Shown: positions 1-14,925 of the stretch, piece after piece
Layout of the letters: every line of letters starts with the position of its first letter
Position numbering within the stretch: the stretch's first letter is position 1
DNA from: Unio delphinus
Taxonomy: Eukaryota > Mollusca > Bivalvia > Unionida > Unionidae
Reading direction: 5' to 3'
Assembly (NCBI GenBank): GCA_029339505.1
Contig: JAQISU010000097.1
Coordinates: forward strand, 2,870,001 to 2,934,000
DNA length: 64,000 nucleotides
The notes under the pieces: generated by a model
What the model saw: the letters and a program-made list of their open reading frames with translations, nothing else
Told to the model about the DNA's origin: nothing
Database searches by the model: none
Position numbers and translations under genes: made by a program

Positions 1-245
1 ATGTACCGATGGTAGTGGTGGTCCTGGTGGAGACGATGGTCGTCGGCCTGACGGCTTCCAGATGACTCTGGTTTTCACCATCCGGCGTCATACATCTTCC
101 AGCTGGAGATCCATCTTCTCCCAGGACCGTTGTTCCTGTTGATTTACTTTTTGGCGTTTCTGTAGCAAGTTGTTTTTTCCGGGGTGGGGTTGCTAACCCC
201 ACGCCCAACCTTCCTCCTTTTGCAGCCGGGCTTAGGACCGTCCTA
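1..245. other. Unidentified G+C-richer segment, probably an old repeat
   Basis: This segment is clearly richer in G+C than what follows and has no convincing reading frame. A pyrimidine-rich stretch with the self-complementary words GGGTTGC and CCCCACGCCC near 185-215 looks like part of a dispersed repeat (LINE or SINE), but I cannot name the family. Confidence 0.25.
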
Positions 246-248
246 GGC

Positions 249-1503
249 GGAGTTAGTTTAATATATGGTTAATATATATTAGCATGTACGTGTCAGTTTA
301 ATATATGGTTCATATATTCTGGTCTGTACGTGTCAGTTTAATATATGGTTAATATTAAATACTGGTGTGTACGTGTCAGTTTAATATATGGATAATATAT
401 ACTGGTGTGTACGTGTCAGTTTAATATATGGTTCATATATACTGGTGTGTACGTGTCAGTTTAATATATGGATAATATATACTGGCGTGTACGTGTCAGT
501 TTAATATATGGATAATATATACTGGCGTGTACGTGTCAATTTAATATATGGTTCATATATTCTGGTGTGTACGTGTCAGTTTAATATTTGGTTCATATAT
601 GCTGGTGTGTACGTGTCAGTTTAATATATGGATAATATATACTAGCATGTACGTGTCAGTTTAATATATGGTTAATATATACTGGTGTGTACGTGTCAGT
701 TTAATATATGGATAATATATACTGGGGTGTACGTGTCAGTTTAATATAGGGATAATATATACTGGTGTGTACGTGTCAGTTTAATATATGGTTCATATAT
801 TCTGGTATGTACGTGTAATTTTAATATATGGTTCATATATACTGGTGTGTACGTGTCAGTTTAATATATGGTGAATATATACTGGTGTGTACGTGTCAGT
901 TTAATATATGGTTCATATATACTGGTGTGTACGTGTCAGTTTAATATATGGATAATATATACTAGCATGTACGTGTCAGTTTAATATATGGTTAATATAT
1001 ACTGGTGTGTATGTGTCAGTTTAATATATGGATAATATATACTGGTGTGTATGTGTCAGTTTAATATATGGTTAATATATAATGGTGTGTACGTGTCAGT
1101 TTAATATATGGATAATATATACTAGCATGTACGTGTCAGTTTAATATAGGGATAATAAATACTGGTGTGTACGTGTCAGTTTAATATATGGTTAATATAT
1201 AATGGTGTGTACGTGTCAGTTTAATATATGGATAATATATACTAGCATGTACGTGTCAGTTTAATATATGGTTAATATATACTGGGGTGTACGTGTCAGT
1301 TTAATATATGGTTAATATATACTGGTGTGTACGTGTCAGTTTAATATATGGATAATATATACTGGGGTGTACGTGTCAGTTTAATATATGGTTAATATAT
1401 ACTGGGGTGTACGTGTCAGTTTAATATATGGTTAATATATACTGGTGTGTACGTGTCAGTTTAATATATGGTTAATATTAGATACTGGCGTGTACGTGTC
1501 AGT
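249..1503. repeat. 40-bp minisatellite, about 31 units
   Basis: The unit is a 40-bp AT-rich word beginning TCAGTTTAATATATGG and ending GTACGTG. It repeats head to tail with point differences (for example TTAA, TTCA or ATAA after ATATATGG). No spacers vary independently and no reading frame persists, so it is a satellite, not a CRISPR array or gene. Confidence 0.95.
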
Positions 1504-1759
1504 AGTGTCAAGGTTGCGTATTCTCCTTGGCTTTGTCCAGTCACTTTTATCTCAAAGGCGTCAACCAAGCTATCACCAATGCTGTTGCGAATTAATACAT
1601 CTGCAGCGTGGCTCTTTTGTTAAAAAAACTGATTAAAAGAGGTTTAGATTGGCAGAGGAAGAACCCGGGAATACATTTGGAAGAGACTGTACGGCGTTGT
1701 CTAATGAGCAGCGTGGTTGCGCAGCCGCGTACCTTAGAAGGAACGTTGGCCAGTAGTTC

Positions 1760-1761
<2 letters not shown>
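1504..1761. other. Unique sequence, nothing recognised
   Basis: Short open frames here run into the following CA microsatellite. I see no splice-site pair or protein motif that would support a gene. Confidence 0.4.

Positions 1762-1798
<37 letters not shown>
1762..1798. repeat. (CA)n microsatellite
   Basis: Uninterrupted CA dinucleotide run directly in front of duplicated block A. Confidence 0.98.
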
Positions 1799-1800
<2 letters not shown>

Positions 1801-1802
1801 AA

Positions 1803-2775
1803 ATTCATGTATACTCGAGAAAAATAACATGTAATGTTACAATAAAATGTTTTTAAAATGGAAATGCTTCAGTTCTATTCTTCGACATTACGTATAATGG
1901 ACTACATGCGGTATATGAGGTAAAAATAGAATATAGGAAATTCCCATATTCGTTTACTTAGGCTGTTATTGATACGGTAACACGACTAAAGTTAGGACAT
2001 CAAACGTCCTAGCATTTTACCACACACCAGTATCTGCTGATGCATAATTAAAAATACATCTTTCATTTTAAAGTAATTTTGTTAAACATATCCCGGTTAT
2101 ATATCGCACTTCCAATCGGGAAAAGCGGCAATAGTTCTAATAATATTCAGTTACTAATAATACCCGCTTCGCACTAGTTACAGCTCAGCAGTTTTCATTA
2201 AAGGATTTCAAGGTATTCATACACAGTTGAATAGTCGAAACAGGTAAGTTTTCATTTTTAATGGTTACTTTTTAAGAAGTAAACATATTTGGTGACTTCG
2301 ATCTTGGTGTATAAAATATATTAAGTTGACAAAGTACTAACGGACACAGGACAGATTTAGGAACTTTTTGACGACTGCCAACCCTGTAAACGGAAGTATT
2401 ACATGTCAGTGTATACATTTATTCAGGTAGTGATCAACGATTATTGGAAACACGTTTGTTTTTTTTAAACTCCGCCATGCCATATTTGTACTTTTTCTTG
2501 GATGTTTATGTTTTATAAAGTTGCTGAACTTAATACTTAATACTCCCAATTTTTCATTGTCTTGAAAAGAAAGGAAGTTCGGGTAGCCGTAATGGTGAAT
2601 CAGGAAGTATTGATCGTAGATGAGAGTATGTACTGATATGGTACCTTGACATTACATTTTGTCATTTATAACTCTGTACAAAACCCTTCTTAGTGCTAAG
2701 TTGTCACACTTTTAGAAACGGACTAACTGAAAAATATTTGTTTTTTTATGACTAAATTGTTTCTCTAAGATGCTG
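1803..2775. repeat. Duplicated block A (about 1 kb, pairs with 4985-5985)
   Basis: The whole segment aligns by eye with 4985-5985. Shared landmarks are the ATGGACT words, TAGAATATAGGAAA, the near-palindrome around AAACGTCCT, TGATGCATAATTAAAAAT, ATACCCGCTTCGCACTAGTT, GGAAGTTCGGGTAGCCGTAATGG and TTTCTCTAAGATGC. Both copies follow a dinucleotide microsatellite and both lead into the 44-bp minisatellite. No protein is encoded. It may be a non-autonomous transposon with a satellite tail or a segmental duplication. Confidence 0.8.
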
Positions 2776-3110
2776 TAGCACTATTACGCACTAAACTGTA
2801 CTAGGAAAAATGAGCTGCAGAACCGTTATTTCAGTAATTGCAGAATTTAGGAAGGTGGTGTGGGTGAAAAGTAAAGAAACATATATGACATGCCTATAAG
2901 AGTTTTGAAACGCTCGCAATGGAATTTTCCAAGTATTTTGAGGAAGCTTTAAAGATACAATGAATAGTGTCACAATTGGTAAAAATGTGTGAGCTTCCTG
3001 ATATAAAATCGTTCCGTTTTTGACCGGAAGTAATTGGTACAGATGATTCTTATGTTCTTTTCCTAGTATTATTTTCTGAATTTTACCTTGGATGAATATA
3101 ATATGTAGAA
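2776..3110. other. Spacer between block A and the 44-bp array, no gene
   Basis: AT-rich sequence with no motif or splice signal that I can support. It has no counterpart after block B, where the array starts at once. Confidence 0.4.
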
Positions 3111-3905
3111 CCTAAACTAAGTCCCAATACTTAGTCCCAATATATTGTGTAAGTCCCAAACCAAGTCCCAATACTTAGTCCCAATATAATATGTAAGTGT
3201 AAAACCAAGTCCCAGTACTTAGTCCCAATATACTGTGTAAATCCCAAACCAAGTCCCAATACTTAGTCCCAATATACTTTGTAAGTCCCAAACCAAATCC
3301 CAATACTTTGTCCCAATATACTGTGTAAGTCCCAAACCAAATCCCAATACTTCGTCCCAATATACTGTGTAAGTCCCAAACCAAATCCCAATACTTAGTC
3401 CCAATATACTTTGTAAGTCCCAAACCAAGTCCCAATACTTAGTCCCAATATACTTTGTAAGTCCCAAACAAGTCCCAATACATAGTCCCAATATACTGTG
3501 TAAGTCCCAAACCAAGTCCCAATACTTAGTCCCAATATACTGTGTAAGTCCCAAACCAAATCCCAATACTTAGTCCCAATATACTTTGTAAGTCCCAAAC
3601 CAAGTCCCAATACTTAGTCCCAATATACTGTGGAAGTCCCAAACCAAGTCCCAATACTTAGTCCCAATATACTGTGTAAGTCCCAAACCAAATCCCAATA
3701 CTTAGTCCCAATATACTTTGTAAGTCCCAAACCAAGTCCCAATACTTAGTCCCAATATACTTTGTAAGTCCCAAACCAAATCCCAAATACTTAGTCCCAA
3801 TATACTGTGTAAGTCCCAAACCAAGTCCCAATACTTAGTCCCAATATACTTTGTAAGTCCCAAACCAAGTCCCAATACTTAGTCCCAATATACTGTGTAA
3901 GTCCC
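3111..3905. repeat. 44-bp minisatellite, about 18 units
   Basis: The unit alternates AGTCCCAATATACTGTGTA with AGTCCCAAACCAAGTCCCAATACTT. Open frames on the minus strand (WDLVWDL-type repeats) exist only because the unit lacks stops in that frame. I do not call them genes. Confidence 0.95.
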
Positions 3906-4052
3906 CTCATCATGTTTCTTTTTTTACTGTCACACCGACTTACTACCACTGTCTCTTTAGTATTGGTGTAATGCAAAATAAATTAAATTAATTTTTTACA
4001 GTTTCAATCCATCGAATCCATAGAGTCTCTACAACAAGATCATGGTTTGTAT

Positions 4053-4055
<3 letters not shown>

Positions 4056-4136
<81 letters not shown>
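4056..4136. repeat. (AG)n microsatellite
   Basis: About 40 uninterrupted AG units. Confidence 0.98.
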
Positions 4137-5985
<1,849 letters not shown>

Positions 5986-6425
5986 GCCAACCAAGTCCCA
6001 ATATTTAGTCCCAATATACTGTGTAAGTCCCAAACCAAGTCCCAATAATTAGTCCCAATATACTGCGTATGTCCTAATACTTAGTCCCAATAATTAGTCC
6101 CAATATACTGTGTAAGTCCTAATACTTAGTCCCAATATAATGTGTAGGACGCAAATTAAGTCCCAAGACTGACTTAGTCCCAATATAATGTGTAAGTCCT
6201 AATACTTAGTCCCAATATAATGTGTAAGTCCTAATACTTAATCCCAATATAATGTGTAAGTCCTAATACTTAGTTCCAGTATAATGTGTAAGTCCCAAAC
6301 CAAGTCCTAATACTTAGTCCCAATATACTGTGTAGGACGCAAATTAAGTCCCAAGACTTAGTCCCAATAAAATGTGTAAGTCCCATTACATTGTTCCAAT
6401 ATACTGTGTAAATCCCAAACCAAGA
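5986..6425. repeat. Degenerate 44-bp-type minisatellite following block B
   Basis: It uses the same words as 3111-3905 (AAGTCCCAAACCAAGTCCCAAT, AGTCCCAATATACTGTGTA) but with deleted and rearranged units, including a variant GGACGCAAATTAAGTCCCAAGACT. This shows that block and array were duplicated together. Confidence 0.9.
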
Positions 6426-7412
6426 TTAATTACAGGAGAGGAATCACCTGGACTTTTTAGGGTCCAACCATTTAATTTAGTATTTGATTTTCCCGATCTT
6501 CTGTTGCAAATGGCATGAATTCTTTTCTGAAAATAATGTCCAGCTCCCATATAGTTGAAAACAAATCTTCATGTTTGAATTAATTAGGGGCTGACGTTTG
6601 AGCTTAGTATTTAATTTTCCTGATTTGGGAGTGGGCGAAGTCAGTGATTGCATTTTAATATAATGTCAGGTCCCAAAGAGTTGACAAATTTATTCTTGAT
6701 CTAATGAATTGCAAAGATACAAAGGTTTATATCATCATAAGTTTTGGAGAAAAAATACATTTTTTTCTTCAGATAAAAGATGAGAAATATTGCATATGTA
6801 CACGGCAGAGGTGGTCGGTCCACTCTTTATCTTTCTGTCCATTCTTTCATACAGACTTGTTGCATTGCAGAACCCCAAACTTCAGTATTGCAGAGTCAAT
6901 GGAGTTGGTGTTGGTGAGAAAATAATCGTATGCAACAAGTATCTCCCACCACAATTTGGTAAATGAAGTAAAAGAACGCAATAAAACTTATTTAATGCTT
7001 TTGTAAACAGCAAATATAAAGTTTTACTTTCCGAAAAGTGTAACTTGCATTTCTTTTTTTGTTTGTTTTATTATGTATGATAGTAGAAGTCCATTATAAA
7101 TGTAATATGTCTTTTGATAAAAGAACGCGTAGAAAACGCAGGTTAAACTGATATTTCTCTCTCTTGTCATTGCAGGTAATATTTTCAACCATTTAACTTC
7201 ATCAGCTTTGATTCAGTTTAAGACAAATTTTTTCTACTTCACATTACTTAATGAGGCTAATTACCTATAAAACAACAAGCTGAAATGTTTTCATAAAAAT
7301 TTGTTCAAGCATAGATATAGCCATTTTTGTAAAGATTAACCAAACGCTTTGAATACATACCGACCCTGCTGAGGAATTAGACAGCAATATCTGGTTTACA
7401 GCTTTATTACAG
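6426..7412. other. Gene-free sequence with a decayed ~130-bp duplication
   Basis: The words TTAGTATTTGATTTTCCCGATC and ATAATGTCCAGCTCCCATATAGTTGA at about 6475-6560 recur in altered form at about 6603-6690, so there is an old tandem duplication. A 73-codon open frame at 6704-6925 has no support from splice sites or similarity. Confidence 0.4.
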
Positions 7413-7447
7413 TGCCACACACACACACTGACACACACACAGACACA

Positions 7448-7484
<37 letters not shown>
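7413..7484. repeat. Interrupted (CA)n microsatellite
   Basis: CA runs interrupted by CTGA and CAGA words. Confidence 0.97.
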
Positions 7485-7486
<2 letters not shown>

Positions 7487-7648
7487 TACATCATTCTTTT
7501 TATATAACTTGCATGAAAAGAGTAAATAATTCTGAAGATATGTTGAATTGTTCATTTCATTTAGACTCTTGCAAATATGCTATTTGTTCATAACTTGTTT
7601 TATTTCTTAACGTTGTGACGATTATTTCAGTATAAGGAGGACAGCAAG

Positions 7649-7711
7649 ATGTGGTATGCACTATATGTGGCGGTATTGCTCTTCGTTCCCACAGCTAGTA
7701 ACCAATCGAAG
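7649..7711 (+). CDS. Receptor gene, coding exon 1: start codon and signal peptide
   Basis: A good acceptor (GATTATTTCAG, ending 7630) opens the exon, which has 18 nt of leader (TATAAGGAGGACAGCAAG) before ATG at 7649. The 21 codons give MWYALYVAVLLFVPTASNQ plus SK. The hydrophobic core after the start and the TAS-N end read as a cleavable signal peptide. The donor is AAG|GTAAAG, phase 0. This is the first of eleven exons whose phases all match and whose summed coding length is 3,303 nt (about 1,100 residues). The predicted product is a single-pass receptor with a galaxin-like ectodomain and a ZU5-type cytoplasmic tail. Any upstream non-coding exon was not located. Linking this exon to exon 2, more than 7.5 kb away across three minisatellites, is inference from phase and from the need for a signal peptide. 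Confidence 0.7.
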
Positions 7712-7730
7712 GTAAAGTCATCTTTTATTC

Positions 7731-7835
<105 letters not shown>

Positions 7836-7970
7836 GTGAGTGAGTGAGTTAGTTTTAATGGCATTTCTCTTTCTTTTCCTTAATGGTACATTTTTTAACC
7901 TTCCTATTTCATCAACTATACGTCTGTTATTCAACAATCATTTCTATGAAATGAAATAATTGATACAAAT

Positions 7971-8057
7971 GACAACCATCCTGTTATGTAATTTGTAACT
8001 CACAATGTAAAAACTGACAACCATCCTGTTATGTAATTTGTAACTCATAATGTAAAA
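7971..8057. repeat. Two tandem 44-bp units
   Basis: GACAACCATCCTGTTATGTAATTTGTAACTCA occurs twice, 44 bp apart, with one C/T difference at the end. Confidence 0.9.
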
Positions 8058-8382
8058 AAGATGAAACTCTAGAGTTGATTTATTTTGCTTTGTAACTATA
8101 TCAACCAAAACCGAACCCTTTTCTAACATACCAACTATAATGTCATTTATTCGGTTGCATACTCTGTTGTGGTAATGTAGCTTTAATTAAGAATATAAAA
8201 TCAAAAGCGTTTTCCTAAACCTTTTAATATGAGATAAAGCCAATGTTTATACAATCTTTACTTTCAATAAATATTGATATCATATCCCTATGTATTGCCG
8301 CCATCATAACTTGTCTTTCTTCGTTCTTCTCACCTGCGTTACAGAAACATTAAATCAATTTTCAGATGATTTAAGACTTTTT

Positions 8383-9099
8383 ATATTCATTGATATCATC
8401 TCTTTTTATATTCATTGACATCTCTTTTATCTTCATTGCCATCATCTCTTTTATATTCATTGACATCATATATTTTATATTCAAACGACATCATCTCTTT
8501 TATATTCATTGACATCATATCTTTTATATTCATCGACATCATATATTTTATATTCATTGTCATCATATCTATTACATTCATCGACATCATCTCTTTTATA
8601 TTCATTGTCATCATCTCTTTTATATTCATTGACATCATCTCTTTTATATTCATCGACATCATCTCTTTTATATTCATCGACATCATCTCTTTTATATTCA
8701 TCGACATCATCTCTTTTATATTTATTGACATCATCTCTTTTATATTCATTGACATCATCTCTTTTATATTCATTGACATCATATCTATTATATTCATCGA
8801 CATCATATATTTTATATTCATTGACATCTTCTCTTTTATTCATTGACATCATATCTATTATATTCATCGACATCATCTCTTTTATATTCATTGTCATCAT
8901 CTCTTTTATATTCATTGACATCATCTCTTTTATATTCATCGACATCATCTCTTTTATATTCATTGACATCATCTCTTTTATATTCATCGACATCATCTCT
9001 TTTATATTCATTGACATCATCTCTTTTATATTCATTGACATCATCTCTTTTATATTCATTGACATCATATATTTTATATTCATTGACATCATCTCTTTT
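8383..9099. repeat. 24-bp minisatellite, about 30 units
   Basis: The unit is close to TCATTGACATCATCTCTTTTATAT with variants. Because 24 is a multiple of three and the unit lacks stops, long open frames appear on both strands (NIKEMMSM-type and IDIISFIF-type repeats). These are artefacts of the repeat. Confidence 0.97.
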
Positions 9100-9150
9100 A
9101 TTGCATGAAGAGATCTCTTCTTCGTGTACTATTCACCCAATATTCTTTCC

Positions 9151-9865
9151 AGTTAAATATTGTTACATGTATTAGTTATTCACAAACTATATGCAATTTT
9201 CATACAGTTAAATATTGTTACATGTATTAGTTATTCACAAACTACATGCAATTTTCATACAGTTAAATATTGTTACATGTATTAGTTATTCACAAACTAT
9301 ATGCAATTTTCATACAGTTAAATATTGTTACATGTATTAGTTATTCACAAACTACATGCAATTTTCATACAGTTAAATATTGTTACATGTATTAGTTATT
9401 CACAAACTACATGCAATTTTCATACAGTTAAATATTGTTACATGTATTAGTTATTCACAAACTATATGCAATTTTCATACAGTTAAATATTGTTACATGT
9501 ATTAGTTATTCACAAACTACATGCAATTTTCATACAGTTAAATATTGTTACATGTATTAGTTATTCACAAACTACATGCAATTTTCATACAGTTAAATAT
9601 TGTTACATGTATTAGTTATTCACAAACTACATGCAATTTTCATACAGTTAAATATTGTTACATGTATTAGTTATTCACAAACTACATGCAATTTTCATAC
9701 AGTTAAATATTGTTACATGTATTAGTTATTCACAAACTACATGCAATTTTCATACAGTTAAATATTGTTACATGTATTAGTTATTCACAAACTACATGCA
9801 ATTTTCATACAGTTAAATATTGTTACATGTATTAGTTATTCACAAACTACATGCAATTTTCATAC
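9151..9865. repeat. 55-bp minisatellite, 13 units
   Basis: The unit runs from AGTTAAATATTGTTACATG to GCAATTTTCATAC and is almost invariant. The main variant is one C/T position (ACTACATGC or ACTATATGC). Thirteen units fit the span exactly, so it expanded recently. Confidence 0.97.
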
Positions 9866-9891
9866 AGTTAGCATATCATGCTCTCAATCTA

Positions 9892-11838
9892 TTACATGCT
9901 TATATTTAATCTTTTAATATAATCTTTTCTTAATCTTCATCTTACATGCTTATATTTAATCTTTTAATATAATCTTTTTTTAATCTTCATCTTACATGCT
10001 TATATTTAATCTTTTAATATAATCTTTTTTAATCTTCATCTTACATGCTTATATTTAATCTTTTAATATAATCTTTTTTTAATCTTCATCTTACATGCTT
10101 ATATTTAATATTTTAATATAATCTTTTTATAATCTTCATCTTACATGCTTATATTTAATCTTTTAATATAATCTTTTTTTTAATCTTCATCTTACATGCT
10201 TATATTTAATATTTTAATATAATCTTTTTTTAATCTTCATCTTACATGCTGATATTTAATCTTTTAATATAATCTTTTTTTAATCTTCATTTTACATGCT
10301 GATATTTAATCTTTTAATATAATCTTTTTTTTAATCTTCATCTTACATGCTTATATTTAATATTTTAATATAATCTTTTTTTAATCTTCATCTTACATGC
10401 TGATATTTAATATTTTAATATAATCTTTTTTTAATCTTCATCTTACATGCTGATATTTAATCTTTTAATATAATCTTTTTTTAATCTTCATTTTACATGC
10501 TTATATTTAATCTTTTAATATAATCTTTTTTTTAATCTTCATCTTACATGCTGATATTTAATCTTTTAATATAATCTTTTTTTAATCTTCATCTTACATG
10601 CTTATATTTAATATTTTAATATAATCTTTTTTTAATCTTCATCTTACATGCTGATATTTAATCTTTTAATATAATCTTTTTTTAATCTTCATCTTACATG
10701 CTTATATTTAATATTTTAATATAATCTTTTTTTAATCTTCATCTTACATGCTTATATTTAATCTTTTAATATAATCTTTTTTTAATCTTCATCTTACATG
10801 CTGATATTTAATATTTTAATATAATCTTTTTTTAATCTTCATCTTACATGCTGATATTTAATCTTTTAATATAATCTTTTTTTAATCTTCATCTTACATG
10901 CTGATATTTAATATTTTAATATAATCTTTTTTTAATCTTCATCTTACATGCTGATATTTAATCTTTTAATATAATCTTTTTTTAATCTTCATTTTACATG
11001 CTTATATTTAATCTTTTAATATAATCTTTTTTTTAATCTTCATCTTACATGCTGATATTTAATCTTTTAATATAATCTTTTTTTAATCTTCATTTTACAT
11101 GCTTATATTTAATCTTTTAATATAATCTTTTTTTTAATCTTCATCTTACATGCTTATATTTAATCTTTTAATATAATCTTTTTTTAATCTTCATCTTACA
11201 TGCTTATATTTAATATTTTAATATAATCTTTTTTTAATCTTCATCTTACATGCTGATATTTAATCTTTTAATATAATCTTTTTTTAATCTTCATCTTACA
11301 TGCTTATATTTAATCTTTTAATATAATCTTTTTATAATCTTCATCTTACATGCTGATATTTAATCTTTTAATATAATCTTTTTATAATCTTCATCTTACA
11401 TGCTTATATTTAATCTTTTAATATAATCTTTTTTTTAATCTTCATCTTACATGCTTATATTTAATATTTTAATATAATCTTTTTTTAATCTTCATCTTAC
11501 ATGCTGATATTTAATATTTTAATATAATCTTTTTTTATTCTTCATCTTACATGCTTATATTTAATCTTTTAATATAATCTTTTTTTAATCTTCATCTTAC
11601 ATGCTTATATTTAATCTTTTAATATAATCTTTTTTTAATCTTCATCTTACATGCTTATATTTAATATTTTAATATAATCTTTTTTTAATCTTCATCTTAC
11701 ATGCTTATATTTAATCTTTTAATATAATCTTTTTTTAATCTTCATCTTACATGCTTATATTTAATCTTTTAATATAATCTTTTTTTAATCTTCATTTTAC
11801 ATGCTTATATTTAATCTTTTAATATAATCTTTTTATAA
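9892..11838. repeat. 50-bp minisatellite, about 39 units
   Basis: The unit runs TTACATGCTTATATTTAATC then TTTTAATATAATC, a T run of varying length, and AATCTTCATC. Two biallelic positions (CTTATA or CTGATA; AATCTT or AATATT) are shuffled among units, which suggests repeated unequal exchange. Confidence 0.97.
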
Positions 11839-13094
11839 TTGCTTGTACTGAATATGACAATCGCCGTGAAATACATTCGGTCAGCACTATAGCAAAGTAG
11901 AGCAGGAATTATTACAATAACTCTTTCAATTTTTAGTTACCTAAGAAAAACATAAGTTTCTATACTTTCTTCATTGTCGTCATTAGGGGTCATGTTTTCT
12001 TTCTGTCATCCCACTGTACGTCTATAATGTATACAATTCATCGTATACAGCTGCGGTCTTGGGTTTTACTGTTATCGGTTATATAGTGGAAATATTGCTT
12101 TTCTGTAATCTAAAATGACTCAGTCACCAATTGCAAAATTCATTCTCATTATCGAAGTATAGAATATACCGTCGATGCTAATAATTTGATTTGAAAAATA
12201 TATTTTTTTCTTACACCGTCCTTCTACGAAAATGTAACAAGGGTTCACCGAATGGTTAACAAGATTCTTTGTATTGGCTTTCCAGATTTTTAGTAACGAA
12301 ATTCTTTGTTATCCCAAGTTCCTTGCTCTTGTTTGATCCTTTAAAAATATAACACCTTTTTCTATAACAGCAACAAGAACAACTATCAATTAATACCTAT
12401 TATAACCCCTGTGTGAATAGATTGTTTCTGTGAAATGGTGACAAAATATTTTGTTTCCTTTTTGACTTTATAAACTTTTAGTGCATCTTTTAAAGGTTAA
12501 AGTTCAACTCAAGGGTATTTGTTATGTCAGTAACAATTATTTCCTCTGTGATCTAGAAATCTATAAATGTCCTTAAGTTCTGATTTCAACAACTTACTCA
12601 CTTCATCCTATTTGTTTTTTTTTTTAAGTATTCTAATGTTTCCCTAACCAGTTTTTCATTTTATATTAAAATTAAGTTATCATCAATCCATGTTCACGTT
12701 ATATTTAGGTTATTTTCAAGTTTTCTTCAAGTTGTTTTGTACGTTATATGCAAGTTATCGTCAAAATCATTTTAAATTATATTCAAGTTTGTTCAAGTTA
12801 TATTCAAACTATTTCCAAGTTATTAATAAAAGTTGCTTCTTTCGAAGGCAAGTGTTTCTTTTCTTCTTCTCAAACTAGAGACGTGTTCTAATTGACTTCC
12901 ATTTTAAAATAAATGCGACAACTCCAAGACATAACGCTAAGACTGCTAATCAAGACCTAATAGAAAAATACCCACTCAAGTTTAAAATTCATTTTATTCT
13001 TTAAAGGGTGTTTTTAAAAAAAAATACAAAACAATTTCTTTATGTCTGCAAGATTCATCTTTGTCAGAAATAATATATTTATTATTTCTTAGTA
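11839..13094. other. Intron 1 sequence without features
   Basis: AT-rich, with stops in all frames and no recognised repeat. A few T-rich, AAGTT-rich words around 12690-12840 are low complexity. Confidence 0.45.
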
Positions 13095-13122
13095 AAATAA
13101 TAATAATAATAATAATAATAAC

Positions 13123-13163
<41 letters not shown>
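13095..13163. repeat. (ATA)n(ATC)n trinucleotide microsatellite
   Basis: AAT units followed by about 15 CAT units, abutting the 3' end of the LINE remnant on the minus strand. This is a usual place for LINE tail microsatellites. Confidence 0.95.
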
Positions 13164-14790
13164 GTCTCTTGACCTAATGTGGTCGTTGAGGCACTGTGCT
13201 GCTGAACATCTGACCAGTTCCCTCCATTTGCCTCAATCATGTGCCAATGCCTGTGTCTCTGCAAACCCTTTTCTGGTCCATTCTGTGATGTTGTCAATCC
13301 ATTTGTTTCTCTCTCTCTACCTCTCCTTCTGCCCTGCAGTACTGTTGTGGATAGACTGTTGGCTCTAGTGACATGGCCATACCATTTCAGCTTTCTCTTT
13401 TTGACAGTGGTGGGGAGGTCTTTATAATGACTTACGTTGTGCCTGATGGTGTTACGCACTTCTTCATTTGTTATGTGGTCCATGTAAGAGATGCCAAGAA
13501 TGGTTCAAGAGACAGCCTTGACGTACTCCAACTGTTGTCTAGAACCAGTCCCGCCAAATAACCTTGAACAATTACTGCACTGGTAACCTTGGCGTACATC
13601 TGCATAATGGTATCAGTGAATTTTTGACCCATGCTGCACTTCTTCATAGTGGCCCACAATGCCTCATGCAACACTCTGTAAAAAGCCTATTTGAAATCTA
13701 TGAACTCATGATAGATGTCTTGTTGATGTTGCGAGTACTTTTAACACAGAACCCTGATATTGAATATTAGTTCTGTTGTGCTCATCCACTCCGGAGCAAT
13801 GTCTGTACTTCAGCGATTATGTATTCTGCTTGTGGTTTCAGTCTGTTTAAGATGATCTTCAGCATCACTTTACTAGCATGGCTAATCAAACTGATAGTTC
13901 TGTAATTTTAGCACAGCTGGAGATTGCTTTTTTTGGGAGTGGTATAATCAGTGACCGGGTCCACTGTGTTGGCCATTCACCTGTCTGCCAGATCCACTGT
14001 GTTGGCCATTCACCTGTCTGCCAGATCTTGTCGCATATTTTTGTTAGTTGCTCTATCTCTGATCCCCCATTCTTGATAGGTTCATCTGGGATGTTGTCTA
14101 CTTCAGCTGCCTTCCCATTCTGCAGTCCTCTTATTACTGACTCCACGTCTTTGAAAATGGGGAAATCATCATCATTTGTGGAGTTTGGAACGTTAAGCAC
14201 CTCTGGGTCTCATGTAGACTGATGGTTGTACAGTTCTTTACAATACTCAGTCCACCTTTCTGCAGTGTCACTTGCTTCTGTGAGGCATTTTCCATTTTCG
14301 TCTTGAATGGTACTGACTCTTGGTTGTCCCTGTCTTTTGAGGTCTTTCACAATTTGGAATGCCTTTTTGCTGTTATTCTTTATCAGTCTGCTCTCTATTT
14401 CTGTGCACTTTGTCCAATCCAATCTTCTTTTGCTTTCTTCAAGCTGTTTTCTGATGTTCGTGTTTATTTCTCGGTGCTCCATTACACCTGTTGTGTGTCT
14501 GGTGTTTCTATGTCTCTTCGGGCATCACACAAATTTAGAATCTCTTCTGTAACAAGTTTTTTTTATCTTCTTTGGGCGATGGAAGCCAGTGATGTCCTTG
14601 TCAGCTGTTGCCATGACTGTGTTGAAAGTGTCTGTCATCACTTTATCATCAACATCCATCACAAGGAGTTGAGCAAATTGTCCTCCAATAGTAGCTTGGA
14701 ATGTATTAATACATTTTGGGATATGCCACAATGGGATGTTAGAATTCCGCTTTGTTCGCCGAACTTGTGTCAAAATTGAATAATTCAACG
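13164..14790 (-). mobile_element. Degenerate non-LTR retrotransposon (RTE/L2-like reverse transcriptase)
   Basis: Read on the minus strand from 14790 down, scattered frames give the usual order of an APE-type LINE: a linker (about 14210-14482, with the FQIVKDLKRQ and ERWTEYCKELYN words), then reverse transcriptase fragments (PIFKDVESVIRGLQNGKAAE, SLIIPLPKK, and further down an FIDFK-like palm box and TDTIMQMYAKV), then the C-terminal KLKWYGHVTR block at about 13380. The catalytic FADD-like box is missing, since the sequence jumps from the palm to the C-terminal block, so there is an internal deletion. Frameshifts and stops are frequent, and a 30-bp tandem duplication near 13975-14030 repeats IWQTGEWPTQW. 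The element is dead. It lies in intron 1 of the receptor gene. Confidence 0.75.
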
Positions 14791-14925
14791 TGACAGAGAG
14801 TCATTGCATTTAATAAATATTTGATGGGCATTCTGTGTTCTTAGCCATAATGTTGAACTCGTGCACAAAAAAAAGTTAATAAGTTAGGACTTAAGTGGGA
14901 AGAGTAAAATTTGGGTAAAATTTGG

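Noticed and set aside
8396..9175. Long open frames on both strands (up to 203 codons)
   Set aside because: They are read through a 24-bp minisatellite whose unit is a multiple of three without stops. There is no start context, no non-repeat part and no splice signal.
9151..9865. Regular 55-bp array resembling a CRISPR locus
   Set aside because: The whole unit is repeated with no variable spacers, and the host is a eukaryote.
14222..14779. 185-codon plus-strand frame
   Set aside because: It is antisense to reverse-transcriptase-like sequence of a dead LINE read on the minus strand.
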